A stretch of 64,000 nt of DNA from NCBI RefSeq assembly GCF_039975415.1, contig NZ_JBDWHD010000001.1, one strand, 5' to 3'. This document shows, piece by piece, positions 1-8,687 of the stretch. Below the pieces are notes generated by a model, which had not been told where the DNA came from, did not search any database, and saw only the letters and a program-made list of their open reading frames with translations. The first letter of the stretch is position 1; each line of letters begins with the position of its first letter. The translations under genes were made by a program, and so were the position numbers. This DNA comes from Ascidiaceihabitans sp039975415. Its GTDB lineage: Bacteria > Pseudomonadota > Alphaproteobacteria > Rhodobacterales > Rhodobacteraceae.

Positions 1-479
1 TCATTTGTGGTCAGCAAGGGCGCTGCACCGGGGGGAAGCGATGACAGCTCGACATAGCCGTGATTGGAACTGTTGCCACCGTCAAATGTGCTGTCGGTGA
101 TCGTGCCGTTGGCCCCGTTGGTGAAGCTGCTGGGCGCGCCAGCCGCCACGTCAACATTTGCGTCGTCGGTAAAGTCGCGTACCGCCGTAATGCTTGATCC
201 TCCGGGCAAGATCGTGTCGGCGTTTGTCACAAAGCGGTCAAAAATGATCAGATTCATCCCGTTGTTCACAGCTGCGGTGATGTCGCCAAGGTTTGCCAGA
301 TATTCGGCGCCGAAGTCGCCATTGCTCGGGTTCACAACATAAAGGCTATCAAGCGAAGCAAGCTGGGCGGCATCAGGCACGGTCACGTTCACGGCGGTGT
401 CGCCGTTGTTCGTGATCTCATCGACCTGCGATGCCTGCCCTTCGCCGGTCGTCATAGAATAGTATCCAACGGTCGCCAT
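1..479 (-). CDS. N-terminal part of a surface or secreted repeat-type protein, cut by window edge
   Basis: The minus strand is open from an ATG at 479 to the window edge (159 codons, no stop). It begins MATVGYYSMTTGEGQ and is rich in Asn, Asp, Gly, Thr and Ser with almost no Lys or Cys, a composition typical of exported calcium-binding or adhesin-like proteins. Segments such as LIIFDRFVTNADTILPGG and FDGGNSSNHGYVELSSLPPG resemble the amino-terminal module found ahead of RTX/VCBS-type repeats in marine bacteria; this is from memory and is not proven. There is no classical signal peptide, as in type I secreted proteins whose signal is carboxy-terminal. The repeat region and C-terminus lie outside the window, so the function stays open. 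Confidence 0.6.
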   Translation of the reverse strand, partial: MATVGYYSMTTGEGQASQVDEITNNGDTAVNVTVPDAAQLASLDSLYVVNPSNGDFGAEYLANLGDITAAVNNGMNLIIFDRFVTNADTILPGGSSITAVRDFTDDANVDVAAGAPSSFTNGANGTITDSTFDGGNSSNHGYVELSSLPPGAAPLLTTN

Positions 480-556
480 TGTCTCTCTCCATGCGTGATA
501 GCGATGCCCGTGATGAAGGGGTAACATGGCGTAGATATGACCAAAACTGGGTATTG

Positions 557-674
557 CCCTGCAGTTTCTTTGACAATTCTTAGCTGCAGGGTTTGTTTCC
601 ACGTCTCACAAAGGTCCGTATACGAATTGCAGAGGCTAGCTTACCAGGCGCCCTTGCCGCATTGTTTACAATGC
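557..674. promoter_or_regulatory. Intergenic dyads upstream of the 479-1 gene
   Basis: The 348-base gap 480-827 has no convincing gene. It holds two perfect dyads: CCCTGCAG (557-564) with CTGCAGGG (584-591), and the near-continuous palindrome GCATTGT-TT-ACAATGC (659-674). They lie 80-200 bases upstream of the minus-strand gene starting at 479 and may be regulator sites or hairpins. The regulator is unknown. Confidence 0.35.
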
Positions 675-827
675 ACTTCGACCGCACTTTCACACACGAC
701 TCACCAAAGCGAAAATCCAACCAATCAAGGCGAATGGCGGCTTTGTCCCGCGAAGATGATCCTCGTTCATAGCGCAGCGCCGACGTAATGATCTCCGGGG
801 GCCGAATGGCCGCATATAGGCAAGCGA

Positions 828-1880
828 TCACGCGCCCATTCGTTTTCGCAGTAACCAGACAAAGAACACGCCGCCGATTAAGCCGGTAACTATTCCGATT
901 GGCATGTCATCGGGTGCCATAACCGTCCTTGCAATGATGTCAGCCCAAACAAGAAAAACAGCACCACAAAGTGCAGAGATTGGCAGGAGGCGTTGGTAAT
1001 CACCACCCACCAGCATGCGGACGATATGCGGGATCATCAGGCCGACGAAGCCTATTATGCCAGAGAACGCCACCATGACCCCTGTGATCAAAGCGCCGAT
1101 TACAAAAATGGTCAGCCTGAAACGCGCCACCGGAATGCCAAGTGTCGTGGCGGTTTCATCGCCTATCGTCATCGCGTTCAGTGTACTTGATTTCAGCCAT
1201 AGATATGTTCCGCACAAAAGAAGGACGACGGCCGGATACATCAATTGGTCCCATTGGGCCAAGCCAAGGCCGCCCAACATCCAAAACACCACGGTATGGG
1301 CCGCTTTCGGATCGCCAAGAAAGATCAAGACGTTCGCGGCTGACATCACGATAAAAGACACGGCCACACCCGCCAGAACCAGCCGGTCGGCGCTGGTGGC
1401 GGATGCAAATTGTGAGACCGCCAGTACAATCAATGTCGCCGCCAAAGAGCCGAGGAATGCGAACAAGGGGACAGTCAAAAGCCCAATGAACAGCCCTGTG
1501 TGTAACAGGGCCAATATCGCCCCGAAAGCTCCGCCTGCCGAAATGCCAAGCAGGTGTGGATCTGCCAGTGGGTTCCGCGTCACAGCTTGAAGGCTTGCGC
1601 CGACCATTGCGAGACCCGCGCCCACCAAACAGGCAAGGATGGCCCTTGGCAGGCGGATGTTCCAGACGATGGCCTCCCGGCCTTTGGACCAGTCTTGCGT
1701 GATCGTCTCCGGAGCAATCTTGTTAACCAGAATGCTCCAGACGGTTTCAAGCGGGACAGCCACGGCCCCGACGCTGACTGCAATCGACAACGACCCGAAC
1801 AACGCCACAACACCCAAGAGGGCGATGATCCGAAGACCTCTGGCTTTTTTGGGATGCGTTTTGGTTGCAGTTTGCGTCAT
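828..1880 (-). CDS. btuC: FecCD-family ABC permease, probable corrinoid (B12) uptake BtuC
   Basis: This 350-residue polytopic membrane protein is the usual length for FecCD/BtuC permeases. It shows the family signature RLPRAILACLVGAGLAMVGA followed by NPLADPHLLGISAGGAFGA, the later GLMIPHIVRMLVG loop that contacts the ATPase, and a C-terminal PIGIVTGLIGGVFFVWLLRK helix. It is the last gene of a four-gene minus-strand operon, six bases after btuF. The family carries siderophores, haem or cobalamin. The cobalamin riboswitch at the head of the operon argues for a corrinoid, which is inference from context rather than from the permease itself. Confidence 0.85.
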   Translation of the reverse strand: MTQTATKTHPKKARGLRIIALLGVVALFGSLSIAVSVGAVAVPLETVWSILVNKIAPETITQDWSKGREAIVWNIRLPRAILACLVGAGLAMVGASLQAVTRNPLADPHLLGISAGGAFGAILALLHTGLFIGLLTVPLFAFLGSLAATLIVLAVSQFASATSADRLVLAGVAVSFIVMSAANVLIFLGDPKAAHTVVFWMLGGLGLAQWDQLMYPAVVLLLCGTYLWLKSSTLNAMTIGDETATTLGIPVARFRLTIFVIGALITGVMVAFSGIIGFVGLMIPHIVRMLVGGDYQRLLPISALCGAVFLVWADIIARTVMAPDDMPIGIVTGLIGGVFFVWLLRKRMGA

Positions 1881-1886
1881 GCGAAA

Positions 1887-2822
1887 TCATTCAGCCCTAA
1901 ATGCGGCAGCAAGAGTTTTGACGGCCTCGATGTTGCGTGGCCCGGGGGTCGCTTCCACATATTCCAGCACCACAAACCGGTTGTTCCGTACGGCGTCAAT
2001 GTCGGCAAACGCGGGATTGGACATCATGAATTCAATCTTCTGATCGGCGGTGACTTCGCCGTAGTTTACGATCACGACGATTTCGGGATTGCGATCAACC
2101 ACGGCTTCCCAACCGACGGTGGCCCAGCTTTTGTCCAGATCGTTCATGATGTTGGTGCCGCCTGCAGCTTCAATCAGCGCGTTGGGCATAGCGAATTGGC
2201 CTGCGGTAAACGGCACATCTTCGCCGCTGTCATAGACAAAAACCCGCGGGGCCGTTTCCAGCGCTGGCTGATCCTCCAGAAATGCCGCCAATTCGGATTG
2301 ATATCCTTCGATCAGTGTCTCGGCGCGGGTCGAGACGCCAAAGATCGCCCCCAGATTGCGCAGGTCGTTGTACATGTCATCCATAGAAGCGGCATCTTTT
2401 GGGCCAACGTGGATGCAGCTTTCGGTCAATTCATAAACCGCGATGCCAAAGGGGGCCAGCGTCTGTGGCGTAACCTCGCCGCCGACACGCATGCCATAGT
2501 TCCAACCCGCAAAGAAAAAGTCGGCATCAGCGCCGATGAGGACTTCTTTTGTGGGGTATTTAGATGACAGTTCAGGAAGCGCTTCAACGCCCATCGTCAT
2601 TTTGTCGTCTAGCGTCTTCCAGCCTGAAATGCCCGTGTAACCGACCATATGGTCCTGAAGCTTAAGCGCCAGCATCATTTCTGTCAGGTTCACGTCGTTG
2701 GATATCGCGGCCTTTGGTGGTGTTGCAAATGTGACAGTGCGGCCGCAGCTTTGCACCGTGGTTTGGGCCATGGCAGTGCTTGCCAGGGAAAGGGCCATCA
2801 AAGCCGTAAATGCGAGTTTCAT
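1887..2822 (-). CDS. btuF: Periplasmic substrate-binding protein of the corrinoid ABC transporter
   Basis: This 311-residue BtuF/FepB-type (cluster A-II) binding protein captures the substrate in the periplasm for the permease encoded just downstream. A Sec signal peptide (MKLAFTALMALSLASTAMAQ) fixes the start at 2822; an in-frame extension to 2873 would place 17 extra residues before it and is unlikely. The mature part starts with SCGRTVTFATPPKAAISNDV and contains LTEMMLALKLQDHMVGYTG, the usual beginning of the family. It starts 13 bases after the ATPase stop, so co-translation is likely. Corrinoid specificity is inferred from the riboswitch; a siderophore or haem ligand cannot be excluded. 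Confidence 0.82.
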   Translation of the reverse strand: MKLAFTALMALSLASTAMAQTTVQSCGRTVTFATPPKAAISNDVNLTEMMLALKLQDHMVGYTGISGWKTLDDKMTMGVEALPELSSKYPTKEVLIGADADFFFAGWNYGMRVGGEVTPQTLAPFGIAVYELTESCIHVGPKDAASMDDMYNDLRNLGAIFGVSTRAETLIEGYQSELAAFLEDQPALETAPRVFVYDSGEDVPFTAGQFAMPNALIEAAGGTNIMNDLDKSWATVGWEAVVDRNPEIVVIVNYGEVTADQKIEFMMSNPAFADIDAVRNNRFVVLEYVEATPGPRNIEAVKTLAAAFRAE

Positions 2823-2835
2823 GTTTGGGGGTCTT

Positions 2836-3618
2836 TCATTCGGGAAGGCTAAAGGAAAAGTGGGACGCGCCACTCAGGCTGAGGTTTTCGCGTTGTGCGA
2901 CGACCTGAAACGTATCCGTCACAAGTTGGTCTGAAAGCAAAGCCTGTGGGGGGCCGAAGCCTTGCGGGTATCCGTCTTTCAGGATCAACACATCATCACA
3001 GACGTGAGCGGCCATGTTTAGATCATGCAAAGAGACGACAATGGTCAGGCCCAGTTTTTGAATCAACGCAATGACTTCAAGCTTATGACGGACATCGAGG
3101 TGGTTGGTAGGTTCATCAAGGATCAGAACCTGCGGTTCCTGTGCCAAGGCCCGCGCGACCATGACCCTTTGTCTTTCACCCCCCGATAAAGTGCTGAAAT
3201 CCCGATGGGCCAATTCAAGAAGGTTGAGCTGTTCAAGGACGCCGTCCACGACGTTTTCATCTTTCTTGCCAACTGCGGCAAAGCCTGACCGGTATGGCGT
3301 TCTGCCCAAGCGAACGATCTCTCGTACCGTTAGGTCAAATGCGGATGCCTGTTCTTGCAGCACGGCGGCGATCCGTGTTGCCGCGTCACGCGCAGTCAGT
3401 GACCAAATGTCTTGGCCACCGACCAGCACCTGACCCGTTTGAGGCTTTTGAAAGCGATACAGCAACCGCAGCAGAGTGGACTTTCCAGCGCCGTTTGGAC
3501 CGACAACGCCCAACACGCGCCCTGCAGAAATGGTGAAGGTCGTGGAATGCAGAACGGGTTGGGATGATCTGGCGGGCGTCCAACTGACGTCCCGCACGGC
3601 AAGATCAGCGGCCTTCAT
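2836..3618 (-). CDS. btuD: ABC transporter ATPase, corrinoid uptake BtuD type
   Basis: This 260-residue FepC/BtuD-type ATPase powers the importer made by the next two genes. Walker A is GPNGAGKST, the signature motif LSGGERQR, Walker B VLILDEPTNHLD, and the H-loop lies in VSLHDLN. The open frame reaches back to 3720, but the ATG at 3618 (MKAADLAVRDVSW) is preferred because its ATGA overlaps the stop of the DUF1636 gene, indicating translational coupling. The length then matches the family. Confidence 0.86.
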   Translation of the reverse strand: MKAADLAVRDVSWTPARSSQPVLHSTTFTISAGRVLGVVGPNGAGKSTLLRLLYRFQKPQTGQVLVGGQDIWSLTARDAATRIAAVLQEQASAFDLTVREIVRLGRTPYRSGFAAVGKKDENVVDGVLEQLNLLELAHRDFSTLSGGERQRVMVARALAQEPQVLILDEPTNHLDVRHKLEVIALIQKLGLTIVVSLHDLNMAAHVCDDVLILKDGYPQGFGPPQALLSDQLVTDTFQVVAQRENLSLSGASHFSFSLPE

Positions 3619-4022
3619 GATGCGCGAACAGCGTTGGCTTCGACCGCAATTATCGCGGCAGGCACACGCGCCAATGTAGAGGTGCGCAGTTTGCCAGGTC
3701 GATCCAGAGACGAACACCATCCATCATGTAAATGGGCATATTGCGTGGCAAAACTGACAAGATCATCCACATCCACGGCAGGATCAATGTCGCCAAACAG
3801 ATAGGTCGCTTTGCGACTGCCGTGATAGGCAACCGTACAGGGCCTATCGCAGCCCGCCATGCAGGCAACGCCCGAAATTTCAAAATCGTCCGCGATTGCG
3901 TCCCCTGCGTTTTGGATCGCTGTTCGAAGCTTTTCGATCAATTCATAGCCGGGCCGACATTCAGTGCCTTTATGTCGGCATGATGTGCAAATCGTTATTT
4001 TATGGGTGTGCTCTTTGTTCAT
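3615..4022 (-). CDS. DUF1636 cysteine-rich protein, first gene of the B12-riboswitch operon
   Basis: This 135-residue soluble protein has two cysteine clusters: CTSCRHKGTEC near residues 12-22, and CMAGCDRPC in the middle. The pattern fits a DUF1636 metal or Fe-S (ferredoxin-like) binding protein; this family is often seen near cobalamin genes. The start has a GGAGGG ribosome site. It is the first gene after the cobalamin riboswitch and overlaps btuD by four bases. A role in reducing or handling the corrinoid or its metal is plausible but unproven. Confidence 0.75.
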   Translation of the reverse strand: MNKEHTHKITICTSCRHKGTECRPGYELIEKLRTAIQNAGDAIADDFEISGVACMAGCDRPCTVAYHGSRKATYLFGDIDPAVDVDDLVSFATQYAHLHDGWCSSLDRPGKLRTSTLARVPAAIIAVEANAVRAS

Positions 4023-4155
4023 ATCGCCCTCCGCGATGATGCGGGGTGCCGGGCAGATGCATATTCAGGTCAGGGAAATCCCATGCCGCCATCATAACCT
4101 CCGAACCAGAATCCCCGTCTGGGTTGAGTTGCATTGACGGCACCAAAGCGCCGCT

Positions 4156-4345
4156 TGATGGCAGGTCTCCTGACTTGCGGATCAGCGTTTCCCCGAACCT
4201 TCCCAAGCCCTACAGGCCCAGTGGTTTTTATCGAGGTCACTCACCGCTCACAGTTGCGGGGGCAGTTACGGATTTGGCGCTTTGAGCTTGGCCTCACCGT
4301 ATTCCCTTTTCATTCCAGGCGCGTGTAAGACGACTGGAAACCATC
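4156..4345 (-). promoter_or_regulatory. Cobalamin (adenosylcobalamin) riboswitch
   Basis: The minus strand carries the B12 box AGTCAGGAGACCTGCC at 4175-4160. Upstream of it lie the other conserved blocks in correct order: GGGAATACGGTGAGGCC, then CTGCCCCCGCAACTGTGAGCG, then CCACTGGGCC and GGGAAGG. The element ends about 130 bases before the DUF1636 start and should repress the four-gene uptake operon when cobalamin is plentiful. The outer boundary on the 5' side is approximate. Confidence 0.93.
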
Positions 4346-4462
4346 TTCTTCATCCTTGCGATAGTCACGTTCCAAGGTCAATCAAAATGCAGGCACATTG
4401 CTTTTATAAAGCGACATCAAGACGTGAACGGGGCGCGTGGGGTGTCACTCATATGGATCAGG

Positions 4463-4590
4463 TCAGGGTTTAAAGGTCTCTAACACAGTTTCCGCATCGG
4501 TCTCGGGATTGACGATACAAAGCCTGAACACCATCTCGCCGCGCCATTTCGTGGGCAAACACAGCAGGGCACCAGAATGGCAGCGCATCG
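4463..4590 (-). pseudogene. C-terminal remnant of a group II PLP-dependent decarboxylase
   Basis: The minus strand reads CHSGALLCLPTKWRGEM followed by VFRLCIVNPETDAETVLETF and a stop. This resembles the last 35-40 residues of aromatic-amino-acid/tyrosine-type decarboxylases, whose tail is R-G-x-x-V-x-R-x-C-x-V-N-P-x-T. Nothing of the catalytic domain remains. It is joined out of frame to an unrelated oxidoreductase tail just upstream, so a deletion has fused two dead genes. The family call rests on a short stretch. Confidence 0.5.
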
Positions 4591-4985
4591 CCGATGTCTT
4601 CCCCATCCAGTTTCCGGGCATAGCGGTGGACTGCGTAAGTGGCCCAAGCAATCGGCCCCGGCGCATTCGCATCACCAATCAGTTTGACTGATTTGATCCC
4701 GGCGTCGGCCCATTCTGCCTCGCGCGTTTTCAGATCGTTGTAGACGGCGTTGTTTTCCAAGCGCGAAGACACAAGCAGAACCCCGTCACATCTTCTTTAA
4801 AGTGGGACGGGCCAGAACATTCTTCCCATGTGCCCTGCGCCAAATCCCAAAGGTCAGGTAGGTTGCGGTTCATATCGACAAATTCGCGCACCTCGGCATT
4901 CGAAAACCCAAGCTGCCCGATGGTTTCGTCCAATGACAGGCCCAATGTCCATCGGCCCAAATAGGATGTCGTAGCGGAGATCACG
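4591..4985 (-). pseudogene. Remnant of a trimethylamine-dehydrogenase/DgcA-like flavin oxidoreductase
   Basis: Two pieces in different frames survive. The first (about 4984-4775) includes FVDMNRNLPDLWDLAQGTWE and SGPSHFKEDVTGF, like the end of the TIM-barrel domain of dimethyl/trimethylamine dehydrogenases. It jumps straight to VLLVSSRLENNAVYNDLK, AGIKSVKLIGDANAPGPIAW and TYAVHRYARKLDG, the C-terminal NAD-binding part of the same family. Several hundred codons, including the 4Fe-4S cluster region, are missing, and the frame shifts at the junction near 4775. The 5' end is also lost. Such enzymes demethylate methylated amines, which fits the amine-type genes upstream. Confidence 0.6.
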
Positions 4986-5053
4986 CACGGGGAAGCTGCT
5001 GTTGGAAAGCTGCTGTGTTTGCAGTCGTGACAGAATAACGGCTTAGGGTGGGC

Positions 5054-5992
5054 TTAAATCTTTTGCGACGCAGGGACGCCGGGGTATCCCCATTTCGAGA
5101 TCGACTGCGTTGCGTGATCAATGAAGGTATCCACGGATAAAACCGACCGTGCGCCGTGTGGGATCACGAACCCCAATCGCATAGGGCGGTGCGTGCCCTC
5201 CAATGGAATAAACCGCAATTCGCGCCCGTCAGGTGACAGGTCTGAATGGGGCCGGATGTTGGCCATGGAAAATCCGAAACCATTCGCCACCAAAGACCGC
5301 ATTACCGCCATATCGCGTGTCCGTTCCACGATTTTCGGGGCGACAGAAGCCTGTTCAAAAATGCTAAGGAAATAGGTGCTGCTGATCGGCAGATCGAGCA
5401 AGACCATTGGATGGTTCGCCAACATTTTGACCGAGACGGATTTGTGATCTGCCAAAGGATGATACCCCGACACGACCGCATACAACGGCAGTGAGCGGAC
5501 AGGGATGAACTCCAGATCAGGCGGAATTTCCAGATCATACGTTAAGGCCACGTCAATTTCAGCGCATCTGAGCTTTTCGATCAGTGTCTCTTGGTCACAT
5601 TCAAATTGTGAAACCTGTACGTCGGGATGAGCGTCTTGAAACCTGCGCCGGATTGCGGGCAACAACACCTGCACAAACGTCAAAAGACAGCCGACATTCA
5701 GCGGGCCTTGCACGTTGCCCGATATGGTGCCCGCAAGCCGGTTAAGACCTTCGGCCTCGTTCAGAACCCGGCGCGCCTGATCCATGAATTGCCGGCCTGC
5801 CTGCGTCAATCTTAGGCCGTGGGCGTGTTTGCGTACAAACAGCGGTAGGCCAAATTCAGCCTCTAACTGGGTGATCGCAGCCGAGATCGAGGGCGAAGAC
5901 ACGTTGACCATCGCACTTGCTTGCGCAATGGACCCCTGTTCGCCGACAGAGACGAAGTATTCCAATTGCCGCAATGTGAAACGTGATGCCAT
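5054..5992 (-). CDS. LysR-family transcriptional regulator
   Basis: This 312-residue protein has an N-terminal winged helix-turn-helix (FTLRQLEYFVSVGEQGSIAQ, then VSSPSISAAITQLEAEFGLPLF) and a C-terminal two-lobe effector-binding domain starting near residue 92 (VQGPLNVGCLLTFVQVLLP). It is co-directional with and downstream of the FMO-RidA-DUF1028 genes, about 105 bases after DUF1028, so it may have its own promoter. Its target is presumably this catabolic cluster. The gene is intact although the neighbours on its 3' side are decayed. Confidence 0.88.
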   Translation of the reverse strand: MASRFTLRQLEYFVSVGEQGSIAQASAMVNVSSPSISAAITQLEAEFGLPLFVRKHAHGLRLTQAGRQFMDQARRVLNEAEGLNRLAGTISGNVQGPLNVGCLLTFVQVLLPAIRRRFQDAHPDVQVSQFECDQETLIEKLRCAEIDVALTYDLEIPPDLEFIPVRSLPLYAVVSGYHPLADHKSVSVKMLANHPMVLLDLPISSTYFLSIFEQASVAPKIVERTRDMAVMRSLVANGFGFSMANIRPHSDLSPDGRELRFIPLEGTHRPMRLGFVIPHGARSVLSVDTFIDHATQSISKWGYPGVPASQKI

Positions 5993-6097
5993 TAAGCCAA
6001 CATGCCTGAACCGCAGACAGGATCAAGCTGAATAAGGGGCCACATAAATGGGGCAGGTGTTCAGATCTGCAAAAGCGGTGACGCGATAAGAAAGGCC

Positions 6098-6772
6098 CTA
6101 TTCGTCACCGGGCACGCCATAAGAAGGGGCCTCGCGGGGGTCAATTGCGCGTTGCACATAGGCGTCCAGTTGGGGCTTGTAGATCTCCCAAGCCGTTGCG
6201 ACGCTTTCGATCGGACAGGTTTCTGTCCAATCGCAGCGCAAATCCGCCACGGGCCACGCGACCTTGTCCACCAACAGCATTCCAGCGGAATGAAGCGGCC
6301 CCGCTTCGCCACCCTGTGCCAGCCCCGCACGCATCGCGGCAATCAGGCGATCCCCAAGGTGCCCCGTAGACGCAAGAAACCCGTCCACAACCGCCTGCGG
6401 CACACCGTCGTTGGCCAGCATGTTGCCGCCGGACGCCACATCCTGCGCTTGCGCTTGGGTCCAAATGCCAAGGGAATTCGGGCCGGAATGGATCGCCGTG
6501 GCACCTGTTTTATCGACCGCCAAGACCTGACGGTATTCGATGAATTTTCCTTGCGCCTGTACGGCCGCGATGGCCTGTGACGCATGCATCCCTTCGGCCA
6601 TCAGATCAAGCGCCAATGGCCCCAGTGTCGGGTCTGTTACATTCTGTGAGGCGACGGCGCCAACGCCTGCACGCGCATAGGCGCATCGCGCCGCAACGGC
6701 GGGGGAAGAGGATGAAATCGCCAGACCAAACATGCCAGTCTCGGCGCAGCGGGCAACAAGGGAAAAGGTCAT
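6098..6772 (-). CDS. DUF1028 family protein (Ntn-hydrolase-like)
   Basis: This 224-residue protein starts MTFSLVARCAETGMFGLAIS and contains SSPAVAARCAYARAGVGAVASQ and the central SGGNMLAN segment, all characteristic of DUF1028, a family with an Ntn-hydrolase-like fold and poorly known substrates. Its ATG overlaps the RidA stop by four bases, so the two are translationally coupled. Members frequently neighbour amidase, RidA and amine-catabolism genes. Activity here is unknown; an amidohydrolase role is a guess from fold and context. Confidence 0.82.
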   Translation of the reverse strand: MTFSLVARCAETGMFGLAISSSSPAVAARCAYARAGVGAVASQNVTDPTLGPLALDLMAEGMHASQAIAAVQAQGKFIEYRQVLAVDKTGATAIHSGPNSLGIWTQAQAQDVASGGNMLANDGVPQAVVDGFLASTGHLGDRLIAAMRAGLAQGGEAGPLHSAGMLLVDKVAWPVADLRCDWTETCPIESVATAWEIYKPQLDAYVQRAIDPREAPSYGVPGDE

Positions 6773-7185
6773 GCGGGGATCACCGCCGTGCCATCAATTT
6801 CGACCAGCCATTCGGGCCGCGCGAGGGCCTGCACAACCAAACCTGTCGACACCGGATGCACGCCTTTGATGTATTCCCCCATGGTGCGATAAACGGCTTC
6901 GCGGTGGCGCACATCGGTGATGTAGACCACGACTTTGACAAGGTGCTCCATCTCACCGCCCGCTTCTTCGATCAGCTGTTTGATATTTTGCATAACTTTA
7001 TGCGTCTGCTCAACGGGATCGTTGCTGGTGATGTTCACTGCGTCATCCAGATTCTGTGGGCATTGGCCACGCAGCCAGACGGTTTTTCCGCCTTCCGTAA
7101 CAACCGCTTGGCACAGATCATTGTCGAGGTTCTGTTCGGGATAGGTGTCCGAAGTGTTGAATTTGCGAATGCGGGTATGGGCCAT
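6769..7185 (-). CDS. RidA-family enamine/imine deaminase
   Basis: This 138-residue YjgF/YER057c/UK114 protein probably hydrolyses reactive enamines or imines released by a flavoenzyme or PLP enzyme. Family landmarks are GKTVWLRGQCPQNLDD near residue 33, MQNIKQLIEEAGGEMEHLVKV in mid-protein, and the ARPEWLVEIDGTAVIP tail. The classical catalytic Arg position has ARPEWLVEI where canonical RidA has a similar LP-x-x-x-L-V-E-I-x-x-x-A motif. The start at 7185 (MAHTRIRKFNTSD) is chosen over a longer frame reaching 7638. It lies 16 bases after the monooxygenase stop. Confidence 0.85.
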   Translation of the reverse strand: MAHTRIRKFNTSDTYPEQNLDNDLCQAVVTEGGKTVWLRGQCPQNLDDAVNITSNDPVEQTHKVMQNIKQLIEEAGGEMEHLVKVVVYITDVRHREAVYRTMGEYIKGVHPVSTGLVVQALARPEWLVEIDGTAVIPA

Positions 7186-7201
7186 TTGGATGTTCCTATA
7201 G

Positions 7202-8479
7202 TTATTCTGCGGCGGGGCGCACGATTTCAGCGGCACCACGATAATCGGCGTAGGCGCGTTGAATGCCAATCTGGTCTGCGACAAATTTTGCATCATGCCA
7301 GACACCCCAAAGAAAGGTCGATCCACGCCGTGACTGCCACGGCAGACCCAGAAAATAGACGCCGGGTTCTTTGGATACGCCGCGTTGGTGGATGGGCGCA
7401 CCTTTGTCATCAAAGGCATCGACCTTAAGCCAGCCGAAGTCCTGTTTGTATCCGGTTGCCCAAATGATTGTCGTGATGGTTTCTTTGGCGAAATCAATAC
7501 GGTCGATTGGGTTGGTGAGGCTATCTGGATCCGGGTACATTTCGCGGGCCTCAGGCTCTGGCGGCAGATCAAGCCCCATGGCGCTGGCATAGGCATCCGC
7601 CGCGTCCAGCATCCCAAGGTAATTGGCATCACCTGCATCGATGTTGGTTTTCACATCCCCCGCAAAAGACAGTGTGCCATCCGCGTAGGCTGTTGTACGA
7701 CCCAACAAAGTCACGCCCTCTTTCGCAAGGCGGCGGAAATCCATGGTGCGTCCGCCATATGCGCCACTGACCGAGATCGTCACATGTTCGGTACCCGGTT
7801 CTTGGGCGGCAAGATCCCACAATCCCAAAACACCCAACCACCATACAAAATCGCGCCCGCGATAGCGGCGCGGCGGGCGGTCGTGCGGGCCAACGGACAA
7901 AAACACTTTGCGCCCCGCCCTGTTCAATTCATCCGCGATTTGCGCCCCGGACGATCCGGCCCCAACGACCATAACCGCCCCTGCATCAAGTTGGTCGGGG
8001 TTGCGGTAGTCTGCGGAATGTATCTGTGTCACCGGCGCGTCAGCTGAGACAATCGGCGGGATCACCGGATGTTGAAACGCGCCCGTTGCAGATACGATGC
8101 GCGTCGCCTCGATCACGCCATTTGTGGTCTCAACGCGGAACCCGGCACGATCAGGCAAGCGTTCGGCTTTGATCACTTCCACGCCCGTTCGCACAGGCGC
8201 GTCCACCATCGCCGCATATTCTTCGATGTAGTCGGCGACGCGATCTTTGCCTACGAATTCATCAGGTGCGTTGCCGTTAAATTCCATGTTGGGGAACCGG
8301 TCGTGCCAGACAGGGCCGTTTGTCACCAAAGCGTCCCACCGCGATGTGCGCCAGGCCTCAGCGATGCGGCTTTTTTCAAGCACCAGAAACTGGACGCCCT
8401 GTTTGCCCAGATGTTCACACAGCGCGATTCCCGCTTGCCCCGCCCCAACAACAAGCGTGTCTATGGTTTCAACTGGCAT
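7202..8479 (-). CDS. Flavin-containing monooxygenase (NAD(P)/FAD-dependent)
   Basis: This 425-residue flavoprotein has an N-terminal FAD-binding Rossmann motif (VVGAGQAG, residues 10-17) and a second, NADPH-binding one (VVGAGSSG near residue 170). ATG motifs are seen in VSATGAFQHP and IIWATGYKQDF, and a tryptophan-rich C-terminal GLPWQSRRGSTFLWGV follows. It resembles the FMO/CzcO-like enzymes that oxygenate amines or sulfides. It heads a minus-strand operon with RidA and DUF1028, so a nitrogen compound whose oxidation yields an imine is a reasonable guess. The substrate is not known. Confidence 0.85.
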   Translation of the reverse strand: MPVETIDTLVVGAGQAGIALCEHLGKQGVQFLVLEKSRIAEAWRTSRWDALVTNGPVWHDRFPNMEFNGNAPDEFVGKDRVADYIEEYAAMVDAPVRTGVEVIKAERLPDRAGFRVETTNGVIEATRIVSATGAFQHPVIPPIVSADAPVTQIHSADYRNPDQLDAGAVMVVGAGSSGAQIADELNRAGRKVFLSVGPHDRPPRRYRGRDFVWWLGVLGLWDLAAQEPGTEHVTISVSGAYGGRTMDFRRLAKEGVTLLGRTTAYADGTLSFAGDVKTNIDAGDANYLGMLDAADAYASAMGLDLPPEPEAREMYPDPDSLTNPIDRIDFAKETITTIIWATGYKQDFGWLKVDAFDDKGAPIHQRGVSKEPGVYFLGLPWQSRRGSTFLWGVWHDAKFVADQIGIQRAYADYRGAAEIVRPAAE

Positions 8480-8687
8480 AGGCGTAATCCCCCCCCGGGC
8501 GTGATGTGGTTTGGATGTGGTTTCATCCGCTTGTGTTCCAGTTCTGCCTTTAGCTGCGCGTTGGGGAAAGAAGTGTCTACATTAGTCCTGATTAGGTTCT
8601 GGCTAAGTTTTTGTGTGGAAGGAAAGGATTCACCTAAGCTCGCCTTCGGCAGAAACGATTTCTTAACATCCTGCGCTTCGTCCTAAT

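Noticed and set aside
580..831. 83-codon minus-strand ORF in the gap at 480-827
   Set aside because: Overlaps the btuC end and the palindromes, no domain or start signal.
1554..2567. 337-codon plus-strand open frame over the btuC-btuF junction
   Set aside because: It is antisense to two recognised genes, has His/Gln/Arg-rich composition with no domain, and no ribosome site.
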